From NCBI RefSeq assembly GCF_004138325.1, contig NZ_SBLB01000005.1, positions 558,001 through 622,000 on the forward strand: a stretch of DNA of 64,000 bases, given 5' to 3'. How positions within the stretch are numbered: the first letter of the stretch is position 1; each line of letters begins with the position of its first letter. Origin of the DNA: Spirosoma sordidisoli (GTDB lineage: Bacteria; Bacteroidota; Bacteroidia; Cytophagales; Spirosomataceae). The position numbers were made by a program, and so were the translations under genes. The notes beneath the pieces were generated by a model, which was given only the letters and a program-made list of their open reading frames with translations, made no database searches and was not told where the DNA came from. Below are positions 18,488 through 26,982 of this stretch, piece by piece.

Positions 18488-18502
18488 AGCACGTAACGTG
18501 CT
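18488..18502. repeat. Perfect inverted repeat between MFS gene and uxuA
   Basis: AGCACGTAACGTGCT is a perfect 7+1+7 palindrome in the 150-nt gap upstream of uxuA. It could be an operator or a small RNA hairpin; there is no T-tract. No other gene lies in this gap. Confidence 0.4.
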
Positions 18503-18558
18503 TCCTGATCCCGGCCTTTACCCGGCTGACCGATGCCAGTTTCGACTCAGCAAACTGA

Positions 18559-19902
18559 TCAGGTGGTGGCCACTTTTCGGCGGAACACAAACACGTAGAG
18601 CAGAGTCCAGGCTACCAGATACGCTAGCCCGGCTATGTAAAAAATAACGTAATATCCTTCAGATAGCTGCCCCAGCGCTTTGTAATGATCCAGAATCCGG
18701 CCAACCAGCAGGGGGAACATAGCGCCCCCCAGCGTACCGGCCATGGTGCCGAACCCAACTACGCGACTCAGCACGTGCTTCGGAAACTGATCGGCGGCCA
18801 CGGTAAAGATGTTGGCCGACCAGGCCTGGTGGGCAGCCACGGCCAGCGACAGGATGGCAATAACGGGCCACATACTGCTCAGCTGACTGATGAGCATGAC
18901 GGGCGTAACGCAGACCGCGAACAGGGCCATGGCATACTGCCGCGCCCGGGTCGGATGCCAGCCCTTCTGAATCAGCGTCGAGGAGAGCCAGCCACCGCCT
19001 ACGCTCCCGATCGTTGCGGCCAGATAGATGATGATCAGCGGACCGCCCAGCTTTTTGAGGTCGAGGTTATAGATGCTGGCCAGGTAAGACGGGAGCCAGA
19101 ACAGAAAGAACCACCAGATCGGATCGGTGAGGAGTTTGCCGCCCATGAACCCCCAGATTGCCCGGTTGGAGAAGATGGCATAAGGGGCTTTCGGCGCATC
19201 GGCAATGAGGTCGGTGGCAGCCGCATCGCCGGCCACGGTTGGGGCAACGGGCTCGTCGGTGATGTAGGCCAGCTCGGCCGCGTTGACCCGTTGGTGCCGT
19301 GCCGGCACTTCGTAATAGATCCACCAGGCCACAATCCAGACGAAGCCCAGGGCGCCCGTAACGATAAAGGCCATCTGCCAGCCCGCAACCAGCGCCAGCC
19401 AGGGTACAACGGCCGGAGCGGCCACGGCCCCGATGTTAGCCCCGGCGTTGAACACACCCACCGCCAGCGCCCGTTCTTTCTTGGGAAACCATTCGGCAAC
19501 GGTCTTGATCGAGGCCGGGAAGTTACCCGCTTCGCCAATGCCCAGCAGCGCCCGGGCTACCATGAAACCCAGCGTACCCCCCGCCAGCGCATGGCCCATA
19601 GCGGCCAGACTCCAGACCAGAATAGCGCCGATGTAGCCCAGCTTCGTGCCGATCCGGTCAATGATGTAGCCAGCCAACAGCGTACTGGAGCCGTAGAAAA
19701 ACGTAAAGACCGTTACGATATTGGCGTAGTCGGACTCGGTCCAGCTAAACTCTTTTTCGAGAATCGGCTTCAGCAGGCTGATAACCTGCCGGTCGAGGTA
19801 GTTGATAGTCGTGGCAAAAAAGAGCAGGGCTACGATGATCCATCGGTAGTTGCTCCGTTTGCCAACGGCCGAGGTCGCTGCGGGTTGAGATTGTCCGGTC
19901 AT
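18559..19902 (-). CDS. MFS transporter, ACS/ExuT-type hexuronate permease
   Basis: A 447-residue major facilitator with about 12 hydrophobic segments. The first helix region, WIIVALLFFATTINYLDRQV, and the loop ALLGIGEAGNFPASIKTVAEWFPKKERALA are the signature of the anion:cation symporter branch that contains ExuT. The ATG at 19902 gives a short cytoplasmic N-terminus (MTGQSQPAATSAVGK); an earlier in-frame start would overlap the uxaC coding end. Placed between uxaC and uxuA, it should import free glucuronate or other hexuronates across the inner membrane. Substrate is inferred from family and context. Confidence 0.88.
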   Translation of the reverse strand: MTGQSQPAATSAVGKRSNYRWIIVALLFFATTINYLDRQVISLLKPILEKEFSWTESDYANIVTVFTFFYGSSTLLAGYIIDRIGTKLGYIGAILVWSLAAMGHALAGGTLGFMVARALLGIGEAGNFPASIKTVAEWFPKKERALAVGVFNAGANIGAVAAPAVVPWLALVAGWQMAFIVTGALGFVWIVAWWIYYEVPARHQRVNAAELAYITDEPVAPTVAGDAAATDLIADAPKAPYAIFSNRAIWGFMGGKLLTDPIWWFFLFWLPSYLASIYNLDLKKLGGPLIIIYLAATIGSVGGGWLSSTLIQKGWHPTRARQYAMALFAVCVTPVMLISQLSSMWPVIAILSLAVAAHQAWSANIFTVAADQFPKHVLSRVVGFGTMAGTLGGAMFPLLVGRILDHYKALGQLSEGYYVIFYIAGLAYLVAWTLLYVFVFRRKVATT

Positions 19903-19915
19903 TCCTGGGGTCGGG

Positions 19916-21394
19916 TTAGTGTTTCCAGTCAAAAAAGGTCGAGACGTTGTGATAGGCAATGTTGGCGGTCATCTGCCCCAGCCAGGTAAGGTCTCTGGGC
20001 AGCAGGCCTTTCTCGACATCGGTACCGATGATGTTGCAGAGAATACGCCGGAAGTAATCGTGCCGCGAGAACGACAACAGGCTCCGCGAGTCGGTCACCA
20101 TGCCGATAAACCGGCTCAGCAGCCCCATATTCGAGAGAACGTTCAGCTGGGTTTCCATCCCGTCTTTCTGGTCCAGAAACCACCAGGCCGACCCCCATTG
20201 CATCCTGCCCGTCGTGGATGCGCCCGTCGTGGATACGACCGGCGTGGATACGACCGGCGTGGACTCGCCCTGGAAGTTCCCGATCATGGTGGCGAAGGTT
20301 TCGTTGTCGGCCGGGTTCAGGTTGTAGAGCACCGTTTTGGTGAGTTGCCCGCTCTGGTCGAGGGTGTCGAGAAAGCGGGCCAGCCGGGCGGTTTGCGGCA
20401 GATCATTGATGGAGTCGACGCCGATGTTGATGCCGATCTGTTTGGTGAGCCGGGTGTTGACCTGACGCAGCGCACCCAGGTGAAACTGCTGCACCCAGCC
20501 GCGCTGGTGATACATCCGACCTAGTTCGAGCAGGATGCAGCCCGTCAGCTGGTCGATCTGGTCGGGCGTAACGGTTGTCTGGCCGGCTAGCAGCTGTCGG
20601 AAAGCGGTGTCGAGCTGGCTGCTGCGGGCGGCTGCCAGCGGCATCTGCGCCAGGCCGTGGTCGGCGGCCCGGCAGCCTGTTTCGTGGAAGAAATCGATCC
20701 GTCGCTGCATCGCTTCCAGAAAGGTGTCTAGGCTCGTAATTGCCAGGCCACTGACGGAAGCCAGCTCTGCCACGCGATCGCGCCAGGCCTGGCCCGATGC
20801 CGGAAACAGCGCGTCGGGCCGAAACGTCGGCAGCATGGTCAGGTCGGTCCCTTCGTCGGCCAGCTGCTGATGATAACGCAGGTCGTCGGCCGGTTCGTCG
20901 GTGGTGCAGATGACCTGCACCTTATGCTCGGTCAGCAGGGCACGGGCCGTCCATCGCGACTGAAGTTGTTCGTTACACTGGTCGTAGATAGAGCGGGCGC
21001 TGGCTTCGTTGAGCAGATCGCCGATGCCAAACGGTTTTTTCAATTCCATATGCGTCCAGTGATAGAGCGGGTTCCGCATCGTGTACGGAACCGTATGGGC
21101 CCAGGCGTTAAAAGACCGCCAGGGGTCTGTGCTACCCGTGATGAGCGCTTCCGGAACGCCATTGGCCCGCATGGCCCGCCATTTGTAGTGGTCGCCCTGG
21201 AGCCAGATCTCGGTCATGTTGTCGTACCGTTTGTCGAGCGCCACTTCGGCGGGCGACAGGTGATTATGGTAGTCAATGATCGGCAGGTCCCGTACAAACT
21301 CAGTGTAGAGGTAACGGGCCGTTTCGGTTTCCAGGATGAAGTTTTCGTCCAGAAAATCGCGGGTGGCGGGGTGGCTGGGAGGAAGATCAATCAT
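19916..21394 (-). CDS. uxaC: Glucuronate isomerase
   Basis: Isomerises D-glucuronate to D-fructuronate (and galacturonate to tagaturonate). The metal-binding start DYHNHLSPAEVA (His43, His45) and the later segments NIGVDSINDLP, TVLYNLNPADNE and SLLSFSRHDYFRRILCN are all family hallmarks. The 492 residues slightly exceed the usual 465-475. The excess is a low-complexity insert at residues 375-395 (STPVVSTPVVSTTGASTTG), encoded by four tandem 15-bp units and placed just before the conserved MQWGSAWWF. The gene follows GH115 and precedes the hexuronate transporter by 13 nt, so all should be one transcript. Confidence 0.95.
   Translation of the reverse strand: MIDLPPSHPATRDFLDENFILETETARYLYTEFVRDLPIIDYHNHLSPAEVALDKRYDNMTEIWLQGDHYKWRAMRANGVPEALITGSTDPWRSFNAWAHTVPYTMRNPLYHWTHMELKKPFGIGDLLNEASARSIYDQCNEQLQSRWTARALLTEHKVQVICTTDEPADDLRYHQQLADEGTDLTMLPTFRPDALFPASGQAWRDRVAELASVSGLAITSLDTFLEAMQRRIDFFHETGCRAADHGLAQMPLAAARSSQLDTAFRQLLAGQTTVTPDQIDQLTGCILLELGRMYHQRGWVQQFHLGALRQVNTRLTKQIGINIGVDSINDLPQTARLARFLDTLDQSGQLTKTVLYNLNPADNETFATMIGNFQGESTPVVSTPVVSTTGASTTGRMQWGSAWWFLDQKDGMETQLNVLSNMGLLSRFIGMVTDSRSLLSFSRHDYFRRILCNIIGTDVEKGLLPRDLTWLGQMTANIAYHNVSTFFDWKH
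20211..20270. repeat. 15-bp tandem repeat inside uxaC (four units)
   Basis: Four consecutive 15-bp units, 20211-20225, 20226-20240, 20241-20255 and 20256-20270, follow the pattern GKCGTGGAYNCGMCC. They keep the reading frame and encode repeats of S-T-x-x-x. The unit length suggests slippage can change copy number without a frameshift. Confidence 0.85.
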
Positions 21395-21472
21395 GTGTCT
21401 GTTCTCGAGTACTGAATCGGATCGGGCGTTTTGCTGGTTGTAGCCAGTGAATCCCGGGTGCTCCGGTTATCG

Positions 21473-24385
21473 TTAGTTGGCGCTTGGTCGGGCTGGCGAT
21501 ACGCGTTCGGGCGGGCCGAGGTAACTGGGTTTTACGCCACCCTGATCGATCACGACTTTCTGGAAAACCACCGCCGGGTCAACCACCCAGATCTTCAGCA
21601 CGTGTTCGCCGGGCTGGCCGATCGTATGGCGGGAGGTGATCAGGCGTACGTTATTGGCTACCGACTGCTCCCATACCCTGTTGGTTTCGCTGGCGTGGAT
21701 GTCGATCACCTGGGGCGCTTCGTCGTCGAACGAAATAGCGAATCGCAGGCCTTTGTTGTCGTTAAAATTCAGCGTGGGCGAGAGGTAGGTCTGTACCTGA
21801 ACCGGTCCACTTTCGGCGATATGAACCCGGTATTCGAGCCGGGGCGATGCGCCACCCGGCTTGTCGATGCTGGCTGCGGTAACCGGCACTATGGTCATGC
21901 CCGAGCCCGTCCGGCCAATATCCGGAATGCGCAACCAGGTTGTCGACCCGGTTTCGACGGTGCGGCTGGGCAGATCGGCCTTCAGGGACGCGTAGCCGTT
22001 GCTGGCTACAAAACCCGCCAGGGCATCGGATTGGAGCCCCGCCGGATTATGTACCACTGCCTGTACCGTAATGCGTTTGCCATCCGGCCCGCTGATCGTG
22101 ATGGGCGCGCGCTGGGTGCCGGCCGGTACCCGTTTCCAATCGATGCTGACCAGCAGGCGGGTTTCCTGATCGACGCTGCCGGCCGACGACGACAGCTTCA
22201 GCCAGGGCGCGCCCGATTCGGCCGTAAAGCGAAACGGCGTCTGGCCGCGGTTAAATACGTCGATGTACGACGTTTGCTGATGAAAGGCATCGAAAGCGGG
22301 CAAAACGGCCTCGCCCGACTCGGCCGGCCACCAGGCTGCCGATCCGTCGATGGCTACGCCCATATTGGCTGGCTGGGGCAGGGTCAGCGTCTGAACGGCT
22401 GGCATTTTGTTTTTTTCGGGCTGTTGCCAGTAGGTGTAGCCGATGTGGGTCTGGTCCATCATGTGGCTCCATTTGCCCCCCGCCAGGGTGTCGTTGTAGA
22501 AGCGGCTGATCTGCGCGTCGCGCTCGAAGAGCCGTTCAACCTGTTGAGCCAGCAAGTTGGTAGCAGCCCGGCCCTGTTTGGCGTACCACTGGTTCCGGCC
22601 GGCGGCTACGTACATCTCGTTTACGGTAGCGCAGGCTTTGACGGGGTGCAATACGAGCTGGAAATAAGCGTCCTGATGCGTAGCCGGTAGCTCCCGCCCG
22701 ATCCGTTCGGCCTCGGCCAGGAGGTTGTTGTAGTCGGCCACTACGGTTTCGGCTTCCCGATAATTGGTCAGGCTGTAGGTCGTGGGCGAGAGGAGTTCGG
22801 GTTTCCGGCGGGCGTTGTACTGGGTGTAGCGGGTCAGAATCTGGGCAATCGCCGATGCGTGTTTGGCGCCGAACTGTTTTTCGGCCCAGAGCCGGGTATA
22901 GTCGGGGAGTTTGCCGGCGGGCCACCGGGCCGGGTTCCAGGCGTAATCGAGGAAAAACTCGATCGGAAACTCCATCGGTTTGATGTCGCCGACGTTGACA
23001 ATCCAGATTCGGTCGACGCCGTGTTCGTAGGCCAGGTGCATCTGCTCCCAGGTGCGCGCAATCGGGTTGGTGTTGAGCCATTTGTAGTTGCGCGGGCCAC
23101 CTACGTAGTCGAAATGGTAATAGATGCCGTAGCCTCCGCTGCGTTTGGGCGTACCTACGGCCGGTAGCTTGCGGATGTTGCCCCAGTTGTCGTCGCAGAG
23201 GAGCAGGGTAACATCGTCGGGTACGCGCATCCCCTTTTCGTAGTATTCCTGCACCTCTTTGTAGAGGGCCCAGAGCTGGGGCGTTTGCGACGGGGCCTTG
23301 CCGGTTACCTCGCCGATGATGGTCCGCTGGTCGGCCACAATCCGTTCGAGCAGGGCGGTGTTGCTTTCGCGGCTCATCGGCTCGTCGCCGTCGCCCCGCA
23401 TCCCCACGCTTATGATGCTTTCGTTGGTGCCCATGCGCCGGATGCCGGTTCGCCAGAATTCGCGCAGGGTCGAATCGTTTTTCTGGTAGTTCCAGGGTGT
23501 TTTCTGACCATAGCGTCGCCATTCGTCATGGGCCCGCATGAGGGGTTCGTGGTGGGAGGTGCCAATTACGACGCCGTACTCGTCGGCCAGCTTCGGGTTC
23601 ATGGCATCGTCGTCGTAAAACGCATTGCCCCACATGGCGGGCCAGAGGTAGTTGCCTTTCAGCCGGAGAATCAGCTCGAAAACGTGTTCGTAGAACTTGT
23701 GGTTGAAGCCGCCAAATTTCTCTTTCGACCAGCCCGAGAGGGCGGGTGCTTCGTCGTTGATGAAGATGCCGCGGTACTTGACGGCGGGCGTACCCTGCGA
23801 ATGACGGCCGGGCAGCACATATAAACTGGATTGCGGGACGGCCGGTACGTCGGCCCACCAGTTCCAGGGCGATACGCCGATCTGGGCCGAGAGGTCGTAG
23901 ATCCCGTAAATCGTACCGCGTTTGTCGCTGCCGACGATGACCAGCGCCTGATCAACGCCCGGCATGGGTTTATCGACCACCTGGGTCAGCGACGTTTCCC
24001 ACTTACCAACAATACCCGACACGTCGAGCTTACGGGCCTTTACCAGCTGATCGATCAGCGGACTCTTGCCGAGCGTGCCAATCAAGACCAGCTCTCTGGC
24101 GGAGGCCGGGTTGCCGGTCATCAGCGCTGGCTCGGCCCCGGTCACCTGCCGGATATCGGCCTGGAGGTTCCTGACGGCCCGAACAACCCCCGGAAAGTCG
24201 GTCGGGCTGGTCAGGAGCGGAGTCGACCGGCCGCCAGCAGAAAGCGCAAAGGAACCCTTGCTTTTTCGGCTGGCGACGTACGAATCGGGATCGATGGCCC
24301 AAACTGACGATGCGCTGACCAACGCCAGGAAGGCGAAAGCCAGAACTCGTTTTTGAAAAGAAAGAAACGTTGGGTAAGTCAACAT
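21473..24385 (-). CDS. Alpha-glucuronidase-type glycoside hydrolase, GH115
   Basis: GH115 enzymes remove (4-O-methyl)glucuronate from internal as well as terminal xylose residues of glucuronoxylan. The 970-residue protein starts with a signal peptide (MLTYPTFLSFQKRVLAFAFL). The central catalytic region includes KYRGIFINDEAPALSGWS, KGNYLWPAMWGNAFYDDD, VGMRGDGDEPM and WIVNVGDIKPMEFPIEFF, all characteristic of the family. The last 200 residues form the GH115 C-terminal beta domain (WLRIPDIGRTGSGM onward). The ATG at 24385 is used; a TTG 6 nt upstream is open. It is 24 nt after the enolase-superfamily gene in the same transcript. It complements GH67, which works only on chain ends. Confidence 0.93.
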   Translation of the reverse strand: MLTYPTFLSFQKRVLAFAFLALVSASSVWAIDPDSYVASRKSKGSFALSAGGRSTPLLTSPTDFPGVVRAVRNLQADIRQVTGAEPALMTGNPASARELVLIGTLGKSPLIDQLVKARKLDVSGIVGKWETSLTQVVDKPMPGVDQALVIVGSDKRGTIYGIYDLSAQIGVSPWNWWADVPAVPQSSLYVLPGRHSQGTPAVKYRGIFINDEAPALSGWSKEKFGGFNHKFYEHVFELILRLKGNYLWPAMWGNAFYDDDAMNPKLADEYGVVIGTSHHEPLMRAHDEWRRYGQKTPWNYQKNDSTLREFWRTGIRRMGTNESIISVGMRGDGDEPMSRESNTALLERIVADQRTIIGEVTGKAPSQTPQLWALYKEVQEYYEKGMRVPDDVTLLLCDDNWGNIRKLPAVGTPKRSGGYGIYYHFDYVGGPRNYKWLNTNPIARTWEQMHLAYEHGVDRIWIVNVGDIKPMEFPIEFFLDYAWNPARWPAGKLPDYTRLWAEKQFGAKHASAIAQILTRYTQYNARRKPELLSPTTYSLTNYREAETVVADYNNLLAEAERIGRELPATHQDAYFQLVLHPVKACATVNEMYVAAGRNQWYAKQGRAATNLLAQQVERLFERDAQISRFYNDTLAGGKWSHMMDQTHIGYTYWQQPEKNKMPAVQTLTLPQPANMGVAIDGSAAWWPAESGEAVLPAFDAFHQQTSYIDVFNRGQTPFRFTAESGAPWLKLSSSAGSVDQETRLLVSIDWKRVPAGTQRAPITISGPDGKRITVQAVVHNPAGLQSDALAGFVASNGYASLKADLPSRTVETGSTTWLRIPDIGRTGSGMTIVPVTAASIDKPGGASPRLEYRVHIAESGPVQVQTYLSPTLNFNDNKGLRFAISFDDEAPQVIDIHASETNRVWEQSVANNVRLITSRHTIGQPGEHVLKIWVVDPAVVFQKVVIDQGGVKPSYLGPPERVSPARPSAN

Positions 24386-24409
24386 AGTCAAGTGGGCATT
24401 CGGTCTGGC

Positions 24410-25693
24410 TTATACAAAAAATGGAACGTCTTTGGGGGCATATTTACGCATCCCTTCCTCGTTGATTTCGACCCCGATACCGGGCTTTTCGGAGAGCGGG
24501 ATGTAGCCGTCTTTCACCATCGGCCCGTCGAAGGTGACGACCTCTTTGAACATCGGCTCCTCGTGGAAATAAATCTGCCACTCCAGAATCAGGAAGTTCG
24601 GCACCGACGCACAAACGTGGCTCGACGCCATGGCGCCCAGGTAAGAGGCTACCATGTGGGGCGCAAAGGGTACGTAATACAGATTCGACAGGTTGGCAAT
24701 CCGCTGCGCTTCGCCGAGACCGCCCGCTTTTTGCAGATCGGGCATGATGATGTCGACGGCGCCGATTTCGAGCAGCTTCCGGAACCCGTGGGCGAGGTAG
24801 TGGTTCTCGCCCGCGCAGATCGGCGTGTTCGACGCTTCGCGGATCTGGCGGTAAGCTTCGGGGTTTTCGGCCGGGATCGGCTCTTCCAGAAACAGCAGGT
24901 TCAGCGGTTCCATCATCTTGGCCACGCGCCGGCCCGTGGTGACGTCGTACCGGCCGTGCATGTCGACGCAGATATCGACTTTCGGGCCAACGGCTTTCCG
25001 GACGCTGGCAATCTGGTTGTACATCCGCTCCAGTTCGCCCTGGCTGGCGGTCCAGTTGTAGGCGTCGTACTTGTTGGGGTCGTTGCGCTCGTCGATGTCG
25101 AACTTAACGGCCGTAAAACCCATGTCGACGGCTCGTTTGGCGCTTCGGCCGAAGGCGTCGGGGCTGGTGTCGGTTTCGCGGTAGGCGCCCGTATCGCAGT
25201 AGACACGGATTTTATCGCGGAATTTACCGCCCAGCAGCTGGTAGACGGGCATGCCGAGGGCTTTACCGACCAGGTCCCACAGGGCCGTTTCGATAGCCGA
25301 CAGAACGGATATATAGATACCGGCCTGCGCACCTTCGAAGAAACCCGACCGCCGAACGTCTTCGAACAGCCGGTTCACGTTGAGCGGGCTTTTGCCCTTG
25401 ATGCGCTGGCCCATCATTTTAACCAGGTGGTAGGTGCCGACCGAGGCATCGACGGCTTCACCGCAGCCCCAGATGCCCTGGTTGGTATGTACTTTCACGA
25501 AGAGGCTGTGTCCGTTTCGGGTGTAGCCGCATTTTATATCGGTTATTTTCAGGTCAGATGGGGCCGAAGACAGGGGCGCGTTATGAACCGCCGTTTCGAG
25601 GCCTTCGCCGAAGGTTGAGAACGTAGTGGCGGCCAGGGCCGTGCTGATGGCGCTCTTGGTCAGAAACGAACGCCGGGAGGTAGGTTTAGTCAT
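24410..25693 (-). CDS. Exported mandelate racemase/muconate lactonizing (enolase superfamily) enzyme
   Basis: The 427-residue protein begins MTKPTSRRSFLTKSAISTAL, a twin-arginine-like export signal, which is unusual for this superfamily. Metal ligands are visible at Asp244 (CVDMHGR), Glu270 (LFLEEP) and Glu296 (CAGENHY). An acid/base lysine is at AVKFDI (Lys197), with a His-Asp dyad at APHMVAS (His346) and IMPDLQK (Asp319). This set resembles acid-sugar dehydratases such as galactonate dehydratase. It lies 26 nt after the RraA-like gene and 24 nt before GH115. Substrate is unknown; an aldonic or uronic acid from xylan side chains is inference. The start at 25693 puts the Tat motif first. Confidence 0.85.
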   Translation of the reverse strand: MTKPTSRRSFLTKSAISTALAATTFSTFGEGLETAVHNAPLSSAPSDLKITDIKCGYTRNGHSLFVKVHTNQGIWGCGEAVDASVGTYHLVKMMGQRIKGKSPLNVNRLFEDVRRSGFFEGAQAGIYISVLSAIETALWDLVGKALGMPVYQLLGGKFRDKIRVYCDTGAYRETDTSPDAFGRSAKRAVDMGFTAVKFDIDERNDPNKYDAYNWTASQGELERMYNQIASVRKAVGPKVDICVDMHGRYDVTTGRRVAKMMEPLNLLFLEEPIPAENPEAYRQIREASNTPICAGENHYLAHGFRKLLEIGAVDIIMPDLQKAGGLGEAQRIANLSNLYYVPFAPHMVASYLGAMASSHVCASVPNFLILEWQIYFHEEPMFKEVVTFDGPMVKDGYIPLSEKPGIGVEINEEGMRKYAPKDVPFFV

Positions 25694-25719
25694 GGTTCGG
25701 TAAGGGGTAGGCGTTCGGT

Positions 25720-26664
25720 TTACCAGGTACGGGTTTTCAAATACTCCTGAATCTGCTCTTTCGGTACGGGCAGTTCGTTCACGTGGGCGTTGAGCCACTG
25801 CGAAAAGTCTTTCTCGATTTCGGCCGACCAGCGGGTGTCGATCTGGCCGGGCGTATACTTCTGCTCGCGCAGGCGCTGGTGGCCGAACATGTCGCGCAGG
25901 CGGATGATCTCCGATGTTTTTACAACCTTCTCGGCCAGGTGGGGCGGAATGAAGCAGACACCCCCGTCGCGGCCCAGTACCACATCGCCGGGCATGACCA
26001 TGACTTTACCGATGCGCGTAGGGCGGTTGATGCCGACCAGGGTGGTGTTCAGGTTTCCGTCGGGGTTGTGGTGGGAGGGGTGATAGCTGCGGAAGTAGGA
26101 CGTAAAGCCGCCAATCTCCTTCAGCCCGGCCACGTCCCGAACGGCGCCTTCGTAAACGATGCCGTTGCCCGTTTTGGCGTAGATCGAGTTGCCCAGGTTG
26201 TCGCCAATGGTCGGTCCGTCTTCGTGCATGCCAAACTGATCGACCACGTACACATCGCCTTTTATCAGCATGTCGATAGGCCAGGCGTTCTGGGACTTTA
26301 CGCGTCCATCTTTGGTATGTCCTTTTTCGTCGGTCACGCGGTGTACATCGGGTCGGCCGGGCATAAACGTGGCCGTCAGCGCCCGTCCTACCAGTACGCT
26401 GTCGGGGTTGATGGTTTGCCAGTCGCCAGTAAACTGATACCGGTAGTTTTCGTTTTTGAGCACAGCCCAGGCTTCTTCGTGGGTCACCAGCTTCATCCGT
26501 TTCAGGATGGCATCCGGCACTTTAGGTCGTCCGTCCGGAAAGCGTTCGCCTTTCCAGTCGGGCGTCAGGAAGATGAGCTCTTCGCGGGAAATCTGCTGCC
26601 CCAGCGACGCTGTTGCCCGCCCGAGGAGGCATACTAAAGCGGCTGTAACAATTGTCAGCTTCAT
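25720..26664 (-). CDS. Exported RraA-family protein, probable aldolase
   Basis: The 314-residue protein has a signal peptide (MKLTIVTAALVCLLGRATAS). The RraA/HMG-aldolase fold follows: PIDMLIKGDVYVVDQFG, TIGDNLGNSIYAKTGNG, the catalytic Arg-Asp pair in GAVRDVAG (Arg176, Asp177), and VMPGDVVLGRDGGVCFIPP. RraA proteins that inhibit RNase E lack an aldolase role and are cytoplasmic; the export signal and intact R-D pair favour a pyruvate-type aldolase or decarboxylase. It is the first gene of the 14-gene minus-strand cluster and is paired with the exported enolase-superfamily gene. A candidate LacI-family operator lies 70 nt upstream. Substrate unknown. Confidence 0.8.
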   Translation of the reverse strand: MKLTIVTAALVCLLGRATASLGQQISREELIFLTPDWKGERFPDGRPKVPDAILKRMKLVTHEEAWAVLKNENYRYQFTGDWQTINPDSVLVGRALTATFMPGRPDVHRVTDEKGHTKDGRVKSQNAWPIDMLIKGDVYVVDQFGMHEDGPTIGDNLGNSIYAKTGNGIVYEGAVRDVAGLKEIGGFTSYFRSYHPSHHNPDGNLNTTLVGINRPTRIGKVMVMPGDVVLGRDGGVCFIPPHLAEKVVKTSEIIRLRDMFGHQRLREQKYTPGQIDTRWSAEIEKDFSQWLNAHVNELPVPKEQIQEYLKTRTW

Positions 26665-26733
26665 ACAGGTAAAAAAAGGTTAAGGGGTTTGTATACATTC
26701 GGATAAACGCGGCTGTGCACTCCTTCTACCCTT

Positions 26734-26747
26734 TTCAACCGATTGAA
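26734..26747. promoter_or_regulatory. Candidate LacI-family operator before the RraA-led operon
   Basis: TTCAACCGATTGAA has perfect TTCAA/TTGAA arms around a CG centre, the usual shape of LacI-family operators. It is 70 nt upstream of the RraA gene start. Its core CAACCGATTG occurs again twice next to the LacI-family gene at 32.1-32.3 kb. Confidence 0.6.
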
Positions 26748-26781
26748 TTTCAGTTGCAGTCTTCCGTTGGTAGCTTAGGTG

Positions 26782-26817
26782 AAAAAACAGCCTTCCCGCC
26801 AGGTGGCAGGAGGCTGT
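26782..26817 (-). terminator. Rho-independent terminator, minus strand
   Basis: Read on the minus strand, ACAGCC pairs with GGCTGT at the ends of an imperfect hairpin (26787-26817) that is followed by six T residues (26787-26782). It is the second of two hairpins after SusD and separates the SusCD transcript from the RraA-led operon. Confidence 0.7.
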
Positions 26818-26846
26818 CCGGTAAACCTATAATTGCTACTGCCTTG

Positions 26847-26865
26847 TCAGTCAGGTCCTGACTGA
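26847..26865. repeat. Perfect inverted repeat in SusD/RraA gap
   Basis: TCAGTCAGG and CCTGACTGA are exact 9-bp inverted copies with one base between them. It lies between the two terminators in a gap of about 320 nt (26665-26982) that has no gene. Function unknown; it could be cruciform-forming, a transcript hairpin or an operator. Confidence 0.5.
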
Positions 26866-26931
26866 TCAGGATTACGGGTCGGCCATCTACGCTCCGCAGC
26901 GTATCGGGCCTGTCTGTTCGATGACTTCTGT

Positions 26932-26973
26932 AAAAACCGGCTGACTACCTTCTGATGCAGTAGTCAGCCAGCC
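26932..26973 (-). terminator. Terminator directly after SusD
   Basis: A perfect 10-bp stem, GGCTGACTAC (26939-26948) with GTAGTCAGCC (26960-26969), is followed on the minus strand by a T-run (26937-26932). It lies 14 nt beyond the SusD stop codon. Confidence 0.75.
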
Positions 26974-26982
26974 GGTCATGGG

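Noticed and set aside
20211-20270. Tandem repeat as a possible CRISPR-like array
   Set aside because: Units are 15 bp, directly adjacent with no spacers, and in frame inside uxaC.
25720-26664. RraA gene as a regulator of RNase E
   Set aside because: The protein has a signal peptide and an intact aldolase Arg-Asp pair, and sits in a catabolic operon, so the RNase E role is unlikely.
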